From: CAG-533 sp022779465
GTDB taxonomy: Bacteria > Bacillota_I > Bacilli_A > RF39 > UBA660
Direction of reading: 5' to 3'
Assembly (NCBI GenBank): GCA_022779465.1
Contig: JALFTB010000034.1
Span: 1 to 15,937 of the forward strand
DNA: 15,937 nucleotides
Below are positions 1 to 7,249 of this stretch, piece by piece. The position numbers were made by a program, and so were the translations under genes. The stretch's first letter is position 1, and each line of letters starts with the position of its first letter. Under the pieces are notes generated by a model, which saw only the letters and a program-made list of their open reading frames with translations, was not told where the DNA came from and searched no databases.

Positions 1-1
1 T

Positions 2-1381
2 ACTGGAACTAATATAGCAAATAGTGGTGCTTTAATTCCAAGTATATCTAGTAATGCATATATTGGATCAACCGATGTAACATTTGGAACAGGATATCAT
101 GTTAAAGGAACAAATAAAATTCATGAATATACATTACAGATATTTTTAAAACCAAGAAATACAGGTGATGATAGCGCTGACAATCAAAATTATGCTCAAC
201 AAGCCAATTTTGCAGCTCATTTAGTAATAGAAATGGATGGAACATCAACAGAGAAAGCTCCTAAAAATTGGGATAATGCAGGAAGTAATACACTTTTAGC
301 TGGAATAAAAAAGAATTATGCAAGTCCTACTGCAACATTAACTAATCCAACAACAAATGCATCAGCATCAAATGAAGCAGTAATGAGTTTAGCTCCAGAT
401 GATTATGGAATTTCATATTATTTTAGAGGTAATGTACAAAATAACTTTGTATCATTTGCTAATATGTGCTGGAGAATAGTAAGAATAACAGGTGATGGCT
501 CAATAAAGCTTGCTTTATATGATTATTCATCAGCCAATTGTACAAATACAGGTAATGATTTAGCATTTGCAAGATATAGTGGTACAACATATACAACTAA
601 ATTTAATGAAAATAACGATGATAATGCATATATTGGATTTATGTATGGAACGCCTAATTCAACTACATATGCTGCTACTCATGCTAACATAAATAAAAGT
701 ACAATCTTACAAAACCTAGAAACATGGTATAAAGCAAAATTAACAGCATATACAGATAAACTTGCTGATATAATATGGTGTAATGACAAAAGTACAGTTA
801 AAGATGTAACAGAAAAAGATGTTTCTTCAGAAAATGGAGTACTTAATAAAAAATCTTGGGTTTATAATGGTTTAGGTTATCAAAAAGAATTAACTAATTA
901 TGGTTCTGTAATAAGAAATATGGGGATTGAACAAAGATTCGAAGAAAATTCTACTTATGGAACAGGTCCTAGTTTAATATGTCCAAAAGACAATGATGGA
1001 GGAAAGTTATCTAAATTTACGGTTACTGATACAGTAAATGGAAATGGTAACCTTGATTATAAGATTGGATTATTAACAGTAGATGAAATGGTTTTAGCTG
1101 GTATGGCAACAATTTCAGTGGGTATAAATAATAATTATGACCAAAACTTAGTTACATCTTATTTAAGAAGTAATGCAAACGACTATTACTGGACTCTTTC
1201 GCCGCTTTATTTCGATGGCTATGATGCTTACGTCTGGTCTTATGGTTGGGATGGTTTCTTGGTTGACGATGATGCTCAAGTTGACGGCTCTAGCGCGCTT
1301 CGTCCCATAGTTTCTCTTAAATCTGCAACAACGATATCTGGTGGTAATGGTACAGCATCAAGTCCATTTGTAATAAATTAA
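2..1381 (+). CDS. Large surface protein with a DGR-type variable C-terminus (5' end missing)
   Basis: The reading frame is open from the left edge (first complete codon at base 2) to the TAA at 1379-1381, giving at least 459 residues, so the true start lies outside the window. The ATG at 233 is internal: no ribosome site precedes it and the upstream frame codes for similar Thr/Asn/Gly-rich sequence. The first ~75 visible residues look like a beta-sandwich surface repeat. A later block (around NMCWRIVRITGDGSIKLALY) is a motif I associate with secreted proteins of uncultured Bacillota that carry C-type-lectin-like or FGE-like folds. The C-terminus has the pattern YWTLSP...AYVW...ALRPIVSL, which resembles DGR target proteins, and ends in a short Gly/Ser tail. 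No anchor is visible; a signal peptide would be in the missing part. A ligand-binding surface role is inferred. It ends at its own terminator, so it is separate from dnaG. Confidence 0.85.
   Translation, partial: TGTNIANSGALIPSISSNAYIGSTDVTFGTGYHVKGTNKIHEYTLQIFLKPRNTGDDSADNQNYAQQANFAAHLVIEMDGTSTEKAPKNWDNAGSNTLLAGIKKNYASPTATLTNPTTNASASNEAVMSLAPDDYGISYYFRGNVQNNFVSFANMCWRIVRITGDGSIKLALYDYSSANCTNTGNDLAFARYSGTTYTTKFNENNDDNAYIGFMYGTPNSTTYAATHANINKSTILQNLETWYKAKLTAYTDKLADIIWCNDKSTVKDVTEKDVSSENGVLNKKSWVYNGLGYQKELTNYGSVIRNMGIEQRFEENSTYGTGPSLICPKDNDGGKLSKFTVTDTVNGNGNLDYKIGLLTVDEMVLAGMATISVGINNNYDQNLVTSYLRSNANDYYWTLSPLYFDGYDAYVWSYGWDGFLVDDDAQVDGSSALRPIVSLKSATTISGGNGTASSPFVIN
1178..1318 (+). other. Putative diversity-generating retroelement variable region (VR)
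   Basis: These 47 codons differ sharply from everything around them. In 1201-1310 I count 55 G+C and only 16 A in 110 bases, in a window that is otherwise strongly A/T rich. Most candidate variable positions carry codons ending in C or T (GAC, TAT, TAC, GGC, GAT, GTC, TCT, TTC, GCT, AGC), as expected if an AAC/AAT template codon is copied with random bases at its adenines. These alternate with fixed codons TGG, ACT CTT TCG CCG and GCG CTT CGT CCC. The encoded residues are rich in Asp (8), Tyr (6), Ser (5), Gly (4) and Trp (3), with no Lys. The GC-rich end near 1293-1306 sits where the mutagenic-homing initiation site should be. No template repeat or reverse transcriptase is in the window, so diversification would act in trans or from a distance. 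Confidence 0.75.
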
Positions 1382-1402
1382 GTTCAGAAATGAACTTTTT
1401 TT
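1380..1402 (+). terminator. Intrinsic terminator of the surface protein gene
   Basis: A short hairpin (AGTTCA, loop GAAA, TGAACT) overlaps the stop codon and is followed by a run of T. It separates the surface protein gene from the dnaG operon. Confidence 0.75.
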
Positions 1403-1423
1403 ATGCAAAAAACTCATAAAATA

Positions 1424-1432
1424 TGCTAAAAT
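1424..1432 (+). promoter_or_regulatory. Possible extended -10 promoter for the dnaG operon
   Basis: TGCTAAAAT resembles an extended -10 element (TGn plus a TATAAT-like hexamer), but no convincing -35 lies 17 bp upstream and the leader would be ~90 nt, long for this window. A TTGACT at 1453-1458 has no matching -10 at 16-18 bp. The operon promoter must lie between the terminator and 1526, but I cannot place it firmly. Confidence 0.25.
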
Positions 1433-1525
1433 ATAACAAAATTTTCTGAAATTTGACTTTTTTGTTAAAAATTTAAAGGAAATCAAGTACTTAAGGGTAA
1501 TAAATAAATATTAGAGGGTGTTTTT

Positions 1526-3256
1526 ATGGCTGTAATACCAAATGAAGATATTAATAACATACGTAATAATGCTAATATTGTTGATATTATATCATCATAT
1601 ATTAATCTTGAACCCAAAGGTAAGAACTTCTTTGGTTTATGTCCATTTCATGATGATCACTCACCAAGTTTAAGTGTATCTCCTGATAAACAAATATATA
1701 CATGTTTCGTTTGTGGTAATTCTGGAAATGTATTTACCTTTATAGAAAATTATGAAAATGTAGATTTTGTTACCGCAGTTAAAACTGTTGCCGATAAAAT
1801 AGGGTATAACTTAAATGTCGATGTTAAGAAAAATACTCCTAATAAAAGATACTATGATTTAGTTGAACTTGCTAATAAATTATTTATTAATAATTTAAAT
1901 AGTTCTTTAGGTAATAAAGCTAAAGAATATCTTATTAATAATCGTAAGCTTGATGAAAAGACAATTGAAGAATTTGGTATTGGTTTAGCTTTAAATGATA
2001 ATAATTTAAATAAAATATTATTATCTAAAGGCTATACTGAAAAAGAAATTGTTGATTTAAGTTTAGCTAATCATGGTGAAAATGGTCTTCTAGATTTATT
2101 TAGAAATAGAATAACTTTTCCAATTAGAAATGATAAAGGAGATGTTATTGCCTATTCAGCACGTATCTATAATAATGAAGATACTAGTAAATACATTAAT
2201 TCTAGAGAAAGTATTATCTTTAAAAAAGGAAATACTTTATACAACTATGATAAATGTAAACAAGAAAGTATGAAGACTAAAACAGTTATTTTAGTAGAAG
2301 GACAAATGGATGCTATTAGAGTCTATTCTAGTGGTGTTAAAAATGTTTGTGCTACAATGGGTACTGCTTTAACTAAAGATCATATTAACTTACTTAAAAG
2401 ATTAAATAGTAAAGTTATTTTGATTATGGATAATGATGCTGCTGGTGAAAAGAGTACTATTGCTAATGGTGAAGCTCTAATAGAAGCTGGACTGGAAGTA
2501 AATGTTGTTAGATTATCTGGTGAAAAAGATCCTGATTCATACATTTTAAAGAATGGAATTGATGCTTTTAAAGATAATATTAAGAACGCTCTTACTTACT
2601 TTGATTTTAAGTTAAATTACTATAAAAATAAACGTAATTTAAATAAAGCTGATGAATTAGCAGAGTATATTAATGAAGTAATTGCTGAACTTAATAAAAG
2701 TGATGATGATATTTTAAAAACAATAACTATTAATAAATTAAGTGAAGATTATCAAATAGATAAAGATTTACTTAATGCTAAATTAATAAAAAAAGAAAAG
2801 GTTAAACCTCAGGTTATTGAAAAACCTAAACCCAAAATTAAATTAAATAAATATAGTAAAGCAGCTGAATCAATTCTTTATATTATGATGAATAATGAAC
2901 CATATATTAAGAAATATCAGCGAGATTTAAATTATTTTCCAGAAAAGGTTTACAAATTAATAGCTAATGATATAATAGCTTTCAAAACCATTAATGGTGA
3001 ATTTAATTTAGCAGATTTTATTACTTATATTAGTGATTTACCATATAAAGATACTATCTTTAGAATAATTAATGAATATGAAGGAATTACTAATATAGAA
3101 ACTGATTTTGATAATTATATTAAGATGATTAAAGAATGGATTACTGAAAATCAAATTAATAAATTAAAAAATGAATTAAAAAATGAGACAGACATTAAAA
3201 GACAAGAAGAACTAAATGATCTAATCATTAAGTTAAAACGAGGGAGTGAAGAATAA
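1526..3256 (+). CDS. dnaG: DNA primase DnaG
   Basis: Makes the RNA primers for Okazaki fragments and leading-strand starts, working with the replicative helicase. The 576 residues match the usual bacterial length. The N-terminal CHC2 zinc finger is complete (C39, H42, C60, C63, in CPFHDDHSPS and YTCFVCG). The catalytic core follows, with the conserved FRNRITFPI...GDVIAYSAR...KYINS stretch (~192-226). The TOPRIM metal-binding motifs are VEGQMD (257-262), IMDNDAAG (300-307) and KDPDSY (334-339). The metal motif reads DND where DGD is more common; both acidic residues are kept. The C-terminal ~150 residues fit the helicase-binding region. An AGAGGGTG ribosome site at 1513-1520 supports the start. 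The stop overlaps the rpoD start as TAATG, so the two are probably translationally coupled in the classic macromolecular-synthesis arrangement. Confidence 0.98.
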   Translation: MAVIPNEDINNIRNNANIVDIISSYINLEPKGKNFFGLCPFHDDHSPSLSVSPDKQIYTCFVCGNSGNVFTFIENYENVDFVTAVKTVADKIGYNLNVDVKKNTPNKRYYDLVELANKLFINNLNSSLGNKAKEYLINNRKLDEKTIEEFGIGLALNDNNLNKILLSKGYTEKEIVDLSLANHGENGLLDLFRNRITFPIRNDKGDVIAYSARIYNNEDTSKYINSRESIIFKKGNTLYNYDKCKQESMKTKTVILVEGQMDAIRVYSSGVKNVCATMGTALTKDHINLLKRLNSKVILIMDNDAAGEKSTIANGEALIEAGLEVNVVRLSGEKDPDSYILKNGIDAFKDNIKNALTYFDFKLNYYKNKRNLNKADELAEYINEVIAELNKSDDDILKTITINKLSEDYQIDKDLLNAKLIKKEKVKPQVIEKPKPKIKLNKYSKAAESILYIMMNNEPYIKKYQRDLNYFPEKVYKLIANDIIAFKTINGEFNLADFITYISDLPYKDTIFRIINEYEGITNIETDFDNYIKMIKEWITENQINKLKNELKNETDIKRQEELNDLIIKLKRGSEE

Positions 3257-4362
3257 TGGCAAAAGTTGTTAAAGAAATTAAAACTTTTGAAGAAAGAAAA
3301 CAAGAATTAATCGTATTAGGAAAGAAAAATGGTTATATTACCTTTGAACAATTAGCAGAAGCATTAAAAGGGTTAGAAATTGATAGTGATGCTTTAGATG
3401 AACTTTATAATGACTTAATTAAAAATGGTATTGCCGTGGTTACTTCAGAAGCTGAAAGTAACGCTGGTGGTAATAAAGTAGAGGAAGAAGAAGTTGTTGT
3501 TCTAGATGATGAAGATTTAACTAAAGATATTAATATTAATGACCCAGTACGTATGTATTTAAAAGAAATCGGTCGTATTAGCTTATTATCTCCAGAAGAA
3601 GAAATGAAATTATCATTAAAAGTTGCAGCTGGTGATGAAGAAGCTAAAAATATCTTAGCTGAATCTAACTTACGTTTAGTTGTATCTATTGCTAAAAGAT
3701 ATGTTGGACGTGGTTTATTGTTCTTAGATTTAATTCAAGAAGGTAACATTGGTTTAATGAAAGCCGTTGAAAAATTCGACTGTGATAAAGGATATAAATT
3801 CTCTACATATGCAACTTGGTGGATTAGACAAGCCATTACTAGAGCATTAGCAGATCAAGCAAGAACTATCAGAGTTCCAGTTCATATGGTTGAAACAATT
3901 AATAAAATGGCTCGTATTCAAAGACAATTAACTTTAGAATTAAACCGTGAACCAAGCGAAGAAGAAATTGCTAAGAAAATGGGAATCTCTGTTGATAAAG
4001 TAAGAGAAGTAATTAAGATTAGTCAAGATCCTGTATCTTTAGAAACTCCTATTGGTGAAGAAGAAGATTCATTATTAAGAGATTTTGTACCTGATGAAAG
4101 AACAATGAGACCAGAAGATTATGCAACAAATGAAATTTTAAAAGAAGAAATCAAAGCCGTTTTATCTACTTTACAACCTCGTGAACAACAAGTTTTAGAA
4201 CTACGTTTTGGTTTAATTGATGGAACAAGTTATACATTAGAAGAAGTTGGTAAAAGATTTAACGTAACTAGAGAAAGAATTAGACAAATTGAAGCTAAAG
4301 CTTTAAGAAAATTAAGACATCCATCACGTGCTAAAAAATTAAAAGATTTTATGGTGGATTAA
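3256..4362 (+). CDS. rpoD: Primary sigma factor RpoD (SigA)
   Basis: Housekeeping sigma factor that directs RNA polymerase to -35/-10 promoters. At 368 residues it matches the Bacillus SigA length and lacks the long insert of proteobacterial sigma70. A region 1.1-like N-terminus (~1-75) and an acidic linker are followed by region 1.2 (DPVRMYLKEIGRISLLSPEE, ~96-115). Region 2 contains NLRLVVSIAKRYVGRG and the -10-recognising FSTYATWWIRQAITRA. Region 4 ends with the -35-binding helix-turn-helix (TLEEVGKRFNVTRERIRQIE). The start overlaps the dnaG stop (TAATG) and the stop overlaps the trmK start the same way, so the three genes form one tight operon. The TTGACA/TATAAT-like sites found elsewhere in this window fit recognition by this factor. 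Confidence 0.98.
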   Translation: MAKVVKEIKTFEERKQELIVLGKKNGYITFEQLAEALKGLEIDSDALDELYNDLIKNGIAVVTSEAESNAGGNKVEEEEVVVLDDEDLTKDININDPVRMYLKEIGRISLLSPEEEMKLSLKVAAGDEEAKNILAESNLRLVVSIAKRYVGRGLLFLDLIQEGNIGLMKAVEKFDCDKGYKFSTYATWWIRQAITRALADQARTIRVPVHMVETINKMARIQRQLTLELNREPSEEEIAKKMGISVDKVREVIKISQDPVSLETPIGEEEDSLLRDFVPDERTMRPEDYATNEILKEEIKAVLSTLQPREQQVLELRFGLIDGTSYTLEEVGKRFNVTRERIRQIEAKALRKLRHPSRAKKLKDFMVD

Positions 4363-5009
4363 TGAAAATATCTAATCGTTTAAAATCAATTGCCGGTTTA
4401 GTAACAGAAAAAGATGTTATAGCTGATATTGGTTGTGATCATGCTTATTTAGATATCTATCTAGTTAAAAATAAAATAGTTTCTAAAGCTTATGTTAGTG
4501 ATGTTAATTTAAATGCTTTAAATAATGGTATAAATAACATTAAAAAGAACCATTTAGAGCGTGAAATAGAGGCTAAACTATGTGATGGTATCAAAGGTAT
4601 ACCTGAAGAGGTAAATACGCTTATAATTAGTGGAATGGGTTCTAGTACAATCATTAAGATCTTAAGTAATCCTAAATTAAAACAAATAGATAAAATGATT
4701 ATTCAATCAAATAATGATTATTATATATTAAGAAAATTTATTACCTCTAAAGGATACTTTATATCACACGAATCAGCTGTTTATGATAATGGAAACTATT
4801 ATATAAATATTGTATTCTTAAAAGGACATAAAAAATATAACTTAAAAGAATTAACTTATGGACCAATCTTAATGTATTCAAATAAAAATTATTTTGAGTA
4901 TTTATATAACAAACAAAAACAAATATTAGATAATATTCCAAAATATAAAGCTTATACAAGATTACAAATGAAAAGAAAAGCATTATACTTAAAAAAACTA
5001 TCAAAATAA
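4362..5009 (+). CDS. trmK: tRNA (adenine(22)-N(1))-methyltransferase TrmK
   Basis: SAM-dependent enzyme of the YqfN/TrmK family that makes m1A at position 22 of bacterial tRNAs. At 215 residues it is slightly shorter than the Bacillus protein. The Rossmann-fold SAM site is visible near the N-terminus (VIADIGCDHAYLDIYL, ~19-34), followed by an acidic strand end (YVSDVNLNAL) and the family motif LIISGMGSSTIIKIL. The C-terminal part is Lys/Tyr-rich and probably helical. Its position directly after rpoD with a TAATG overlap is the Bacillota arrangement and supports the call. The Nif3-like gene that often follows trmK is absent; a terminator comes immediately after. Confidence 0.93.
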   Translation: MKISNRLKSIAGLVTEKDVIADIGCDHAYLDIYLVKNKIVSKAYVSDVNLNALNNGINNIKKNHLEREIEAKLCDGIKGIPEEVNTLIISGMGSSTIIKILSNPKLKQIDKMIIQSNNDYYILRKFITSKGYFISHESAVYDNGNYYINIVFLKGHKKYNLKELTYGPILMYSNKNYFEYLYNKQKQILDNIPKYKAYTRLQMKRKALYLKKLSK

Positions 5010-5034
5010 AGATTGATTAACTCAATCTTTTTTT
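5008..5034 (+). terminator. Terminator of the dnaG-rpoD-trmK operon
   Basis: A perfect 9-bp stem (AAAGATTGA / TCAATCTTT) with a 5-base loop and a seven-T tail directly follows the trmK stop. Its left arm also contains the candidate -35 of the next gene. Confidence 0.9.
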
Positions 5035-5041
5035 ATATACT
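5013..5041 (+). promoter_or_regulatory. Candidate promoter inside the trmK terminator, driving the NlpC/P60 gene
   Basis: TTGATT (5013-5018), exactly 17 bp, then TATACT (5036-5041). Only ~25 bp separate the end of the terminator from the next start codon, so a promoter for that gene must overlap the hairpin unless transcription reads through. The predicted start near 5048 leaves a leader of ~12 nt carrying the GAGGA ribosome site. Confidence 0.45.
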
Positions 5042-5059
5042 TTAATTGCGAGGATAACA

Positions 5060-6409
5060 ATGAATAATAAGAGGTTTATAAGATTAATAATAATTATATT
5101 AAGTATAGTTTTAATATCACTATCAGCACATAAGTTATATAGTGCTTTTAATACAGTAAGTATATCAAAAATAACATTAGAAAATTTTGATGAAAAACAA
5201 AATAAAGCAACTATTAAAATTAAAATCAATGAAAAAAATCAATTTTATAGTTGCTTTGCCAAAGGAAAAAAAGAAAAGTATACTTCATCAAGTGTTAATA
5301 ATGAGTGTACTTTAAGTATTAATGTTAAAGATACATATAAAATATATTTAGAAGAAAACGGTAATAAATCTAAAGAATATAATTTAGCAGACTATATTCC
5401 TAATATACTATCCTTTAATTTTAAAGAACAAATAATTTATTTAACTAAAGATGAAACAACACCTTTAGAGTATACTGATGTAACCTTTAAACAAGAAGAT
5501 TATAATTTTAAAATTAAAGATCCAGATATTGCTAAATATGAAGATGGTAAAATAATTGCTTTAAAAGAAGGTAAAACTTATCTTTATTCTGATAAAATTG
5601 ATCAAGAGTTAGAAATAGTTGTTACAAATCTTTTAACTAAACCTTATGCCACAAAAGAAAAGAAAAAACTTTTAACTTGCCATGCATATACCGAGGAAGA
5701 ATCTAAATTACTAGACACTATCTTAGAATACAAAGTTAATAAAGCCGGCTATCAAACTAGAGCTGGAGCATTGGCAGCAGCCAGATTTTTAACTTTAGAG
5801 TTTGCTTATCGTGTCCCATATTTCTATGAAAATGGTAGAGTTCCTATTTCCTCAACAAACAAAAGTAATATTAATAACCATATTGCTGATGGAGAAGGTC
5901 GATATTATAAAAAAGGATTATATTTATCAGACTCTAAAAAGAAACAAATAATTAAATCATATAAAGGTCCTGCTATCTGGGGATGTAACCTTATGAATTT
6001 TGAAACTAGAGAAGAGTGGGGCTATTATAGTGGCCAGTTAAGACCAAATGGCCTAGATTGTTCAGGTTTTGTAACTTGGGCTTTAAAGCAAGCAGGTTTC
6101 GAACCTGGTGATGTTGGTGCCGGTGAAGATCCAGGAAGAGATGGTCAATGTACTGACTTAGGTAAATTTGTAACATTATCAGATAACATTAATAACATTA
6201 AAGCCGGTGACCTTCTTAACTGGTGGGGCCATATCGCTATGTTAATTGGTATCGATAACGATACATATTATGTTGCTGAAAGCTTATCATATATTGGTGG
6301 AGTAAGAGCCATGATATATACTAAACAAGAACTTTTAAGTACCTTTAAATATGCAGTCCTAATGGATGATTATTATAAAAAAGAAGGATTATACACTAAA
6401 ATGTGGTAA
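5060..6409 (+). CDS. Membrane-anchored NlpC/P60-family cell-wall peptidase with an Ig-like domain
   Basis: Probable peptidoglycan endopeptidase or amidase acting outside the membrane. Residues 1-8 are basic and 8-22 form one hydrophobic helix (uncleaved anchor or signal peptide). Residues ~30-110 look like a beta-rich stalk, and ~120-190 follow a bacterial Ig-like (BIG2) pattern (IYLTKDETTPLEYTDVTF then IIALKEGKTYLY). A helical linker leads to the catalytic domain at ~320-430. The nucleophile is C334 in LDCSGFVTW and the catalytic histidine is H391 in WWGHIAMLIG; the third catalytic residue is not certain. GAGGA at 5050-5054 supports the start. It follows the dnaG operon terminator and ends in its own, so it is probably transcribed alone. 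Exact bond specificity cannot be read from sequence. NlpC/P60 is the better fit than CHAP because of the DCSGF context. Confidence 0.85.
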   Translation: MNNKRFIRLIIIILSIVLISLSAHKLYSAFNTVSISKITLENFDEKQNKATIKIKINEKNQFYSCFAKGKKEKYTSSSVNNECTLSINVKDTYKIYLEENGNKSKEYNLADYIPNILSFNFKEQIIYLTKDETTPLEYTDVTFKQEDYNFKIKDPDIAKYEDGKIIALKEGKTYLYSDKIDQELEIVVTNLLTKPYATKEKKKLLTCHAYTEEESKLLDTILEYKVNKAGYQTRAGALAAARFLTLEFAYRVPYFYENGRVPISSTNKSNINNHIADGEGRYYKKGLYLSDSKKKQIIKSYKGPAIWGCNLMNFETREEWGYYSGQLRPNGLDCSGFVTWALKQAGFEPGDVGAGEDPGRDGQCTDLGKFVTLSDNINNIKAGDLLNWWGHIAMLIGIDNDTYYVAESLSYIGGVRAMIYTKQELLSTFKYAVLMDDYYKKEGLYTKMW

Positions 6410-6417
6410 TCCTTTTT
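6384..6417 (+). terminator. Terminator overlapping the end of the NlpC/P60 gene
   Basis: AAGGATTA (6384-6391) pairs with TAATCCTT (6407-6414), followed by more T. The left arm lies in the last codons and the right arm includes the TAA stop, so the hairpin is partly coding. Confidence 0.7.
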
Positions 6418-6424
6418 TATTGCA

Positions 6425-6445
6425 CAAAAAAAGAGGTAAACCTCT
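6425..6445 (-). terminator. Terminator of the 38-residue membrane protein gene
   Basis: Read on the minus strand: stem AGAGG/CCTCT with a four-base loop followed by seven T, overlapping the TAG stop. It faces the terminator of the NlpC/P60 gene. Confidence 0.75.
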
Positions 6446-6560
6446 ACATAGCTAAAATATAATAAAGTAAAGTACCAGCAAAACTAAATACCATAGTTAG
6501 AACCAAAATCCAAACCATAACTTTAGCGCCAACACTTTTCTTTTTTTGTTTATAAGCCAT
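6444..6560 (-). CDS. Small single-pass membrane protein (38 aa), DUF4044-like
   Basis: Not a recognised named gene, but well supported. ATG at 6560-6558 is preceded by a strong GAGGTGA ribosome site (minus strand, 6573-6567), a TATAAT at 6588-6583 lies upstream, and a terminator overlaps the TAG stop. The product starts MAYKQKKKSVGAKVMVW: a lysine-rich head, then a hydrophobic helix (~14-37) ending in YYILAM. By the positive-inside rule the head is cytoplasmic. Length, basic head and VMVW start of the helix resemble the small DUF4044 proteins of Bacillota, a resemblance made from memory. It is transcribed divergently from the SpoIIM-like gene. Function unknown. Confidence 0.8.
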   Translation of the reverse strand: MAYKQKKKSVGAKVMVWILVLTMVFSFAGTLLYYILAM

Positions 6561-6582
6561 CTATAATCACCTCAATAACATA

Positions 6583-6588
6583 ATTATA
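6583..6588 (-). promoter_or_regulatory. -10 element of the 38-residue membrane protein gene
   Basis: Perfect TATAAT on the minus strand, 22 bp before the start codon; the -35 region (TTTTAT at 17 bp) is poor. Confidence 0.5.
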
Positions 6589-6640
6589 ACCAATATGTCA
6601 TAAAAATAAAACCCCATAATATGATTAAATAGGTGAGATA

Positions 6641-7216
6641 ATGAAATTTAAGTGGCTAAAGTCTAATCGTAGTATCATTAAATTTCTTTTAATGCTTTTT
6701 ATAACAAGCATATTAGTCGGAATCTATTTATACTTAAGTAAAGAAAAACTTATTAGAGAAAGTATTAATACTGAACTAATTAAAATGATAAATAATTTAG
6801 ATATTACTAGACAAAATAATATTTTAAATCACCTTTTAATTATGATAGTTCTATCAGTATTATCTTTAACTATCATAGGGTTACCTATAATATTAATTTA
6901 TTTTCTATATGAAGGAGTATCTATTGGTTTCTTATTATCTTCATTTATTAATTATTCTCCCATAAAGGGAATGTTATTTGGTACTATATTTATAATTATA
7001 TCTAAAATCATTTATATAACTATTTTAATCTATTTACTTACAAATACTTTAAAATATACAAAAAACTTCTTAAAACGGCTAAAAATGGCTAAAAACGAGC
7101 TAATAATTAATCAAGTAATAAAAATATCATTTTGTACGACTATAACCCTCATAAATGATATTATCTTATACTTTATTGGCAATAAAATTATCACAATCTT
7201 TAAATTTATTCTATAA
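6641..7216 (+). CDS. SpoIIM-like multi-pass membrane protein
   Basis: A 191-residue integral membrane protein. A basic N-terminus (MKFKWLKSNRS) is followed by hydrophobic segments at about 12-32, 64-90, 108-137 and 158-190, possibly with a short one at 92-102. The central stretch (GLPIILIYFLYEGVSIGFLL, then IKGMLFGTIF) resembles the core of the SpoIIM family. In spore formers SpoIIM belongs to the DMP engulfment complex, but SpoIIM-like proteins also occur in non-sporulating Bacillota, so a sporulation role should not be assumed. The AGGTGAGATA before the ATG is a good ribosome site. The start is divergent from the 38-residue gene, and the end shares a two-way terminator with the minus-strand gene to the right. 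Family assignment is moderate; membrane topology is clear. Confidence 0.65.
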   Translation: MKFKWLKSNRSIIKFLLMLFITSILVGIYLYLSKEKLIRESINTELIKMINNLDITRQNNILNHLLIMIVLSVLSLTIIGLPIILIYFLYEGVSIGFLLSSFINYSPIKGMLFGTIFIIISKIIYITILIYLLTNTLKYTKNFLKRLKMAKNELIINQVIKISFCTTITLINDIILYFIGNKIITIFKFIL

Positions 7217-7249
7217 AAAATAGTTCATCAATAAAATGAACTATTTTTT
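7215..7249. terminator. Bidirectional terminator between convergent genes
   Basis: A perfect 14-bp stem (AAAAAATAGTTCAT / ATGAACTATTTTTT) with a seven-base loop gives a T run on both strands. It overlaps the stop codons of both the SpoIIM-like gene and the unknown minus-strand gene. Confidence 0.9.

Noticed and set aside
233..235. ATG at 233 as the start of the surface protein
   Set aside because: The frame is open to the left edge with similar amino-acid content, and no ribosome site precedes this ATG.
54..637. 17-bp word shared at about 53-69 and 623-639 (coding Asn-Ala-Tyr-Ile-Gly)
   Set aside because: Same short peptide with preferred codons and no flanking similarity; probably chance within one gene.
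1453..1458. TTGACT as the -35 of the dnaG operon
   Set aside because: No -10-like hexamer occurs 16-18 bp downstream.
4759..5004. Open frame on the minus strand inside trmK
   Set aside because: Antisense shadow of an AT-rich gene; no ribosome site, and trmK is clearly the coding strand.
5017..5229. Hydrophobic open frame on the minus strand under the start of the NlpC/P60 gene
   Set aside because: It is the complement of a Lys/Ile-rich coding region, which always looks hydrophobic in antisense; no ribosome site, and it runs into the trmK terminator.
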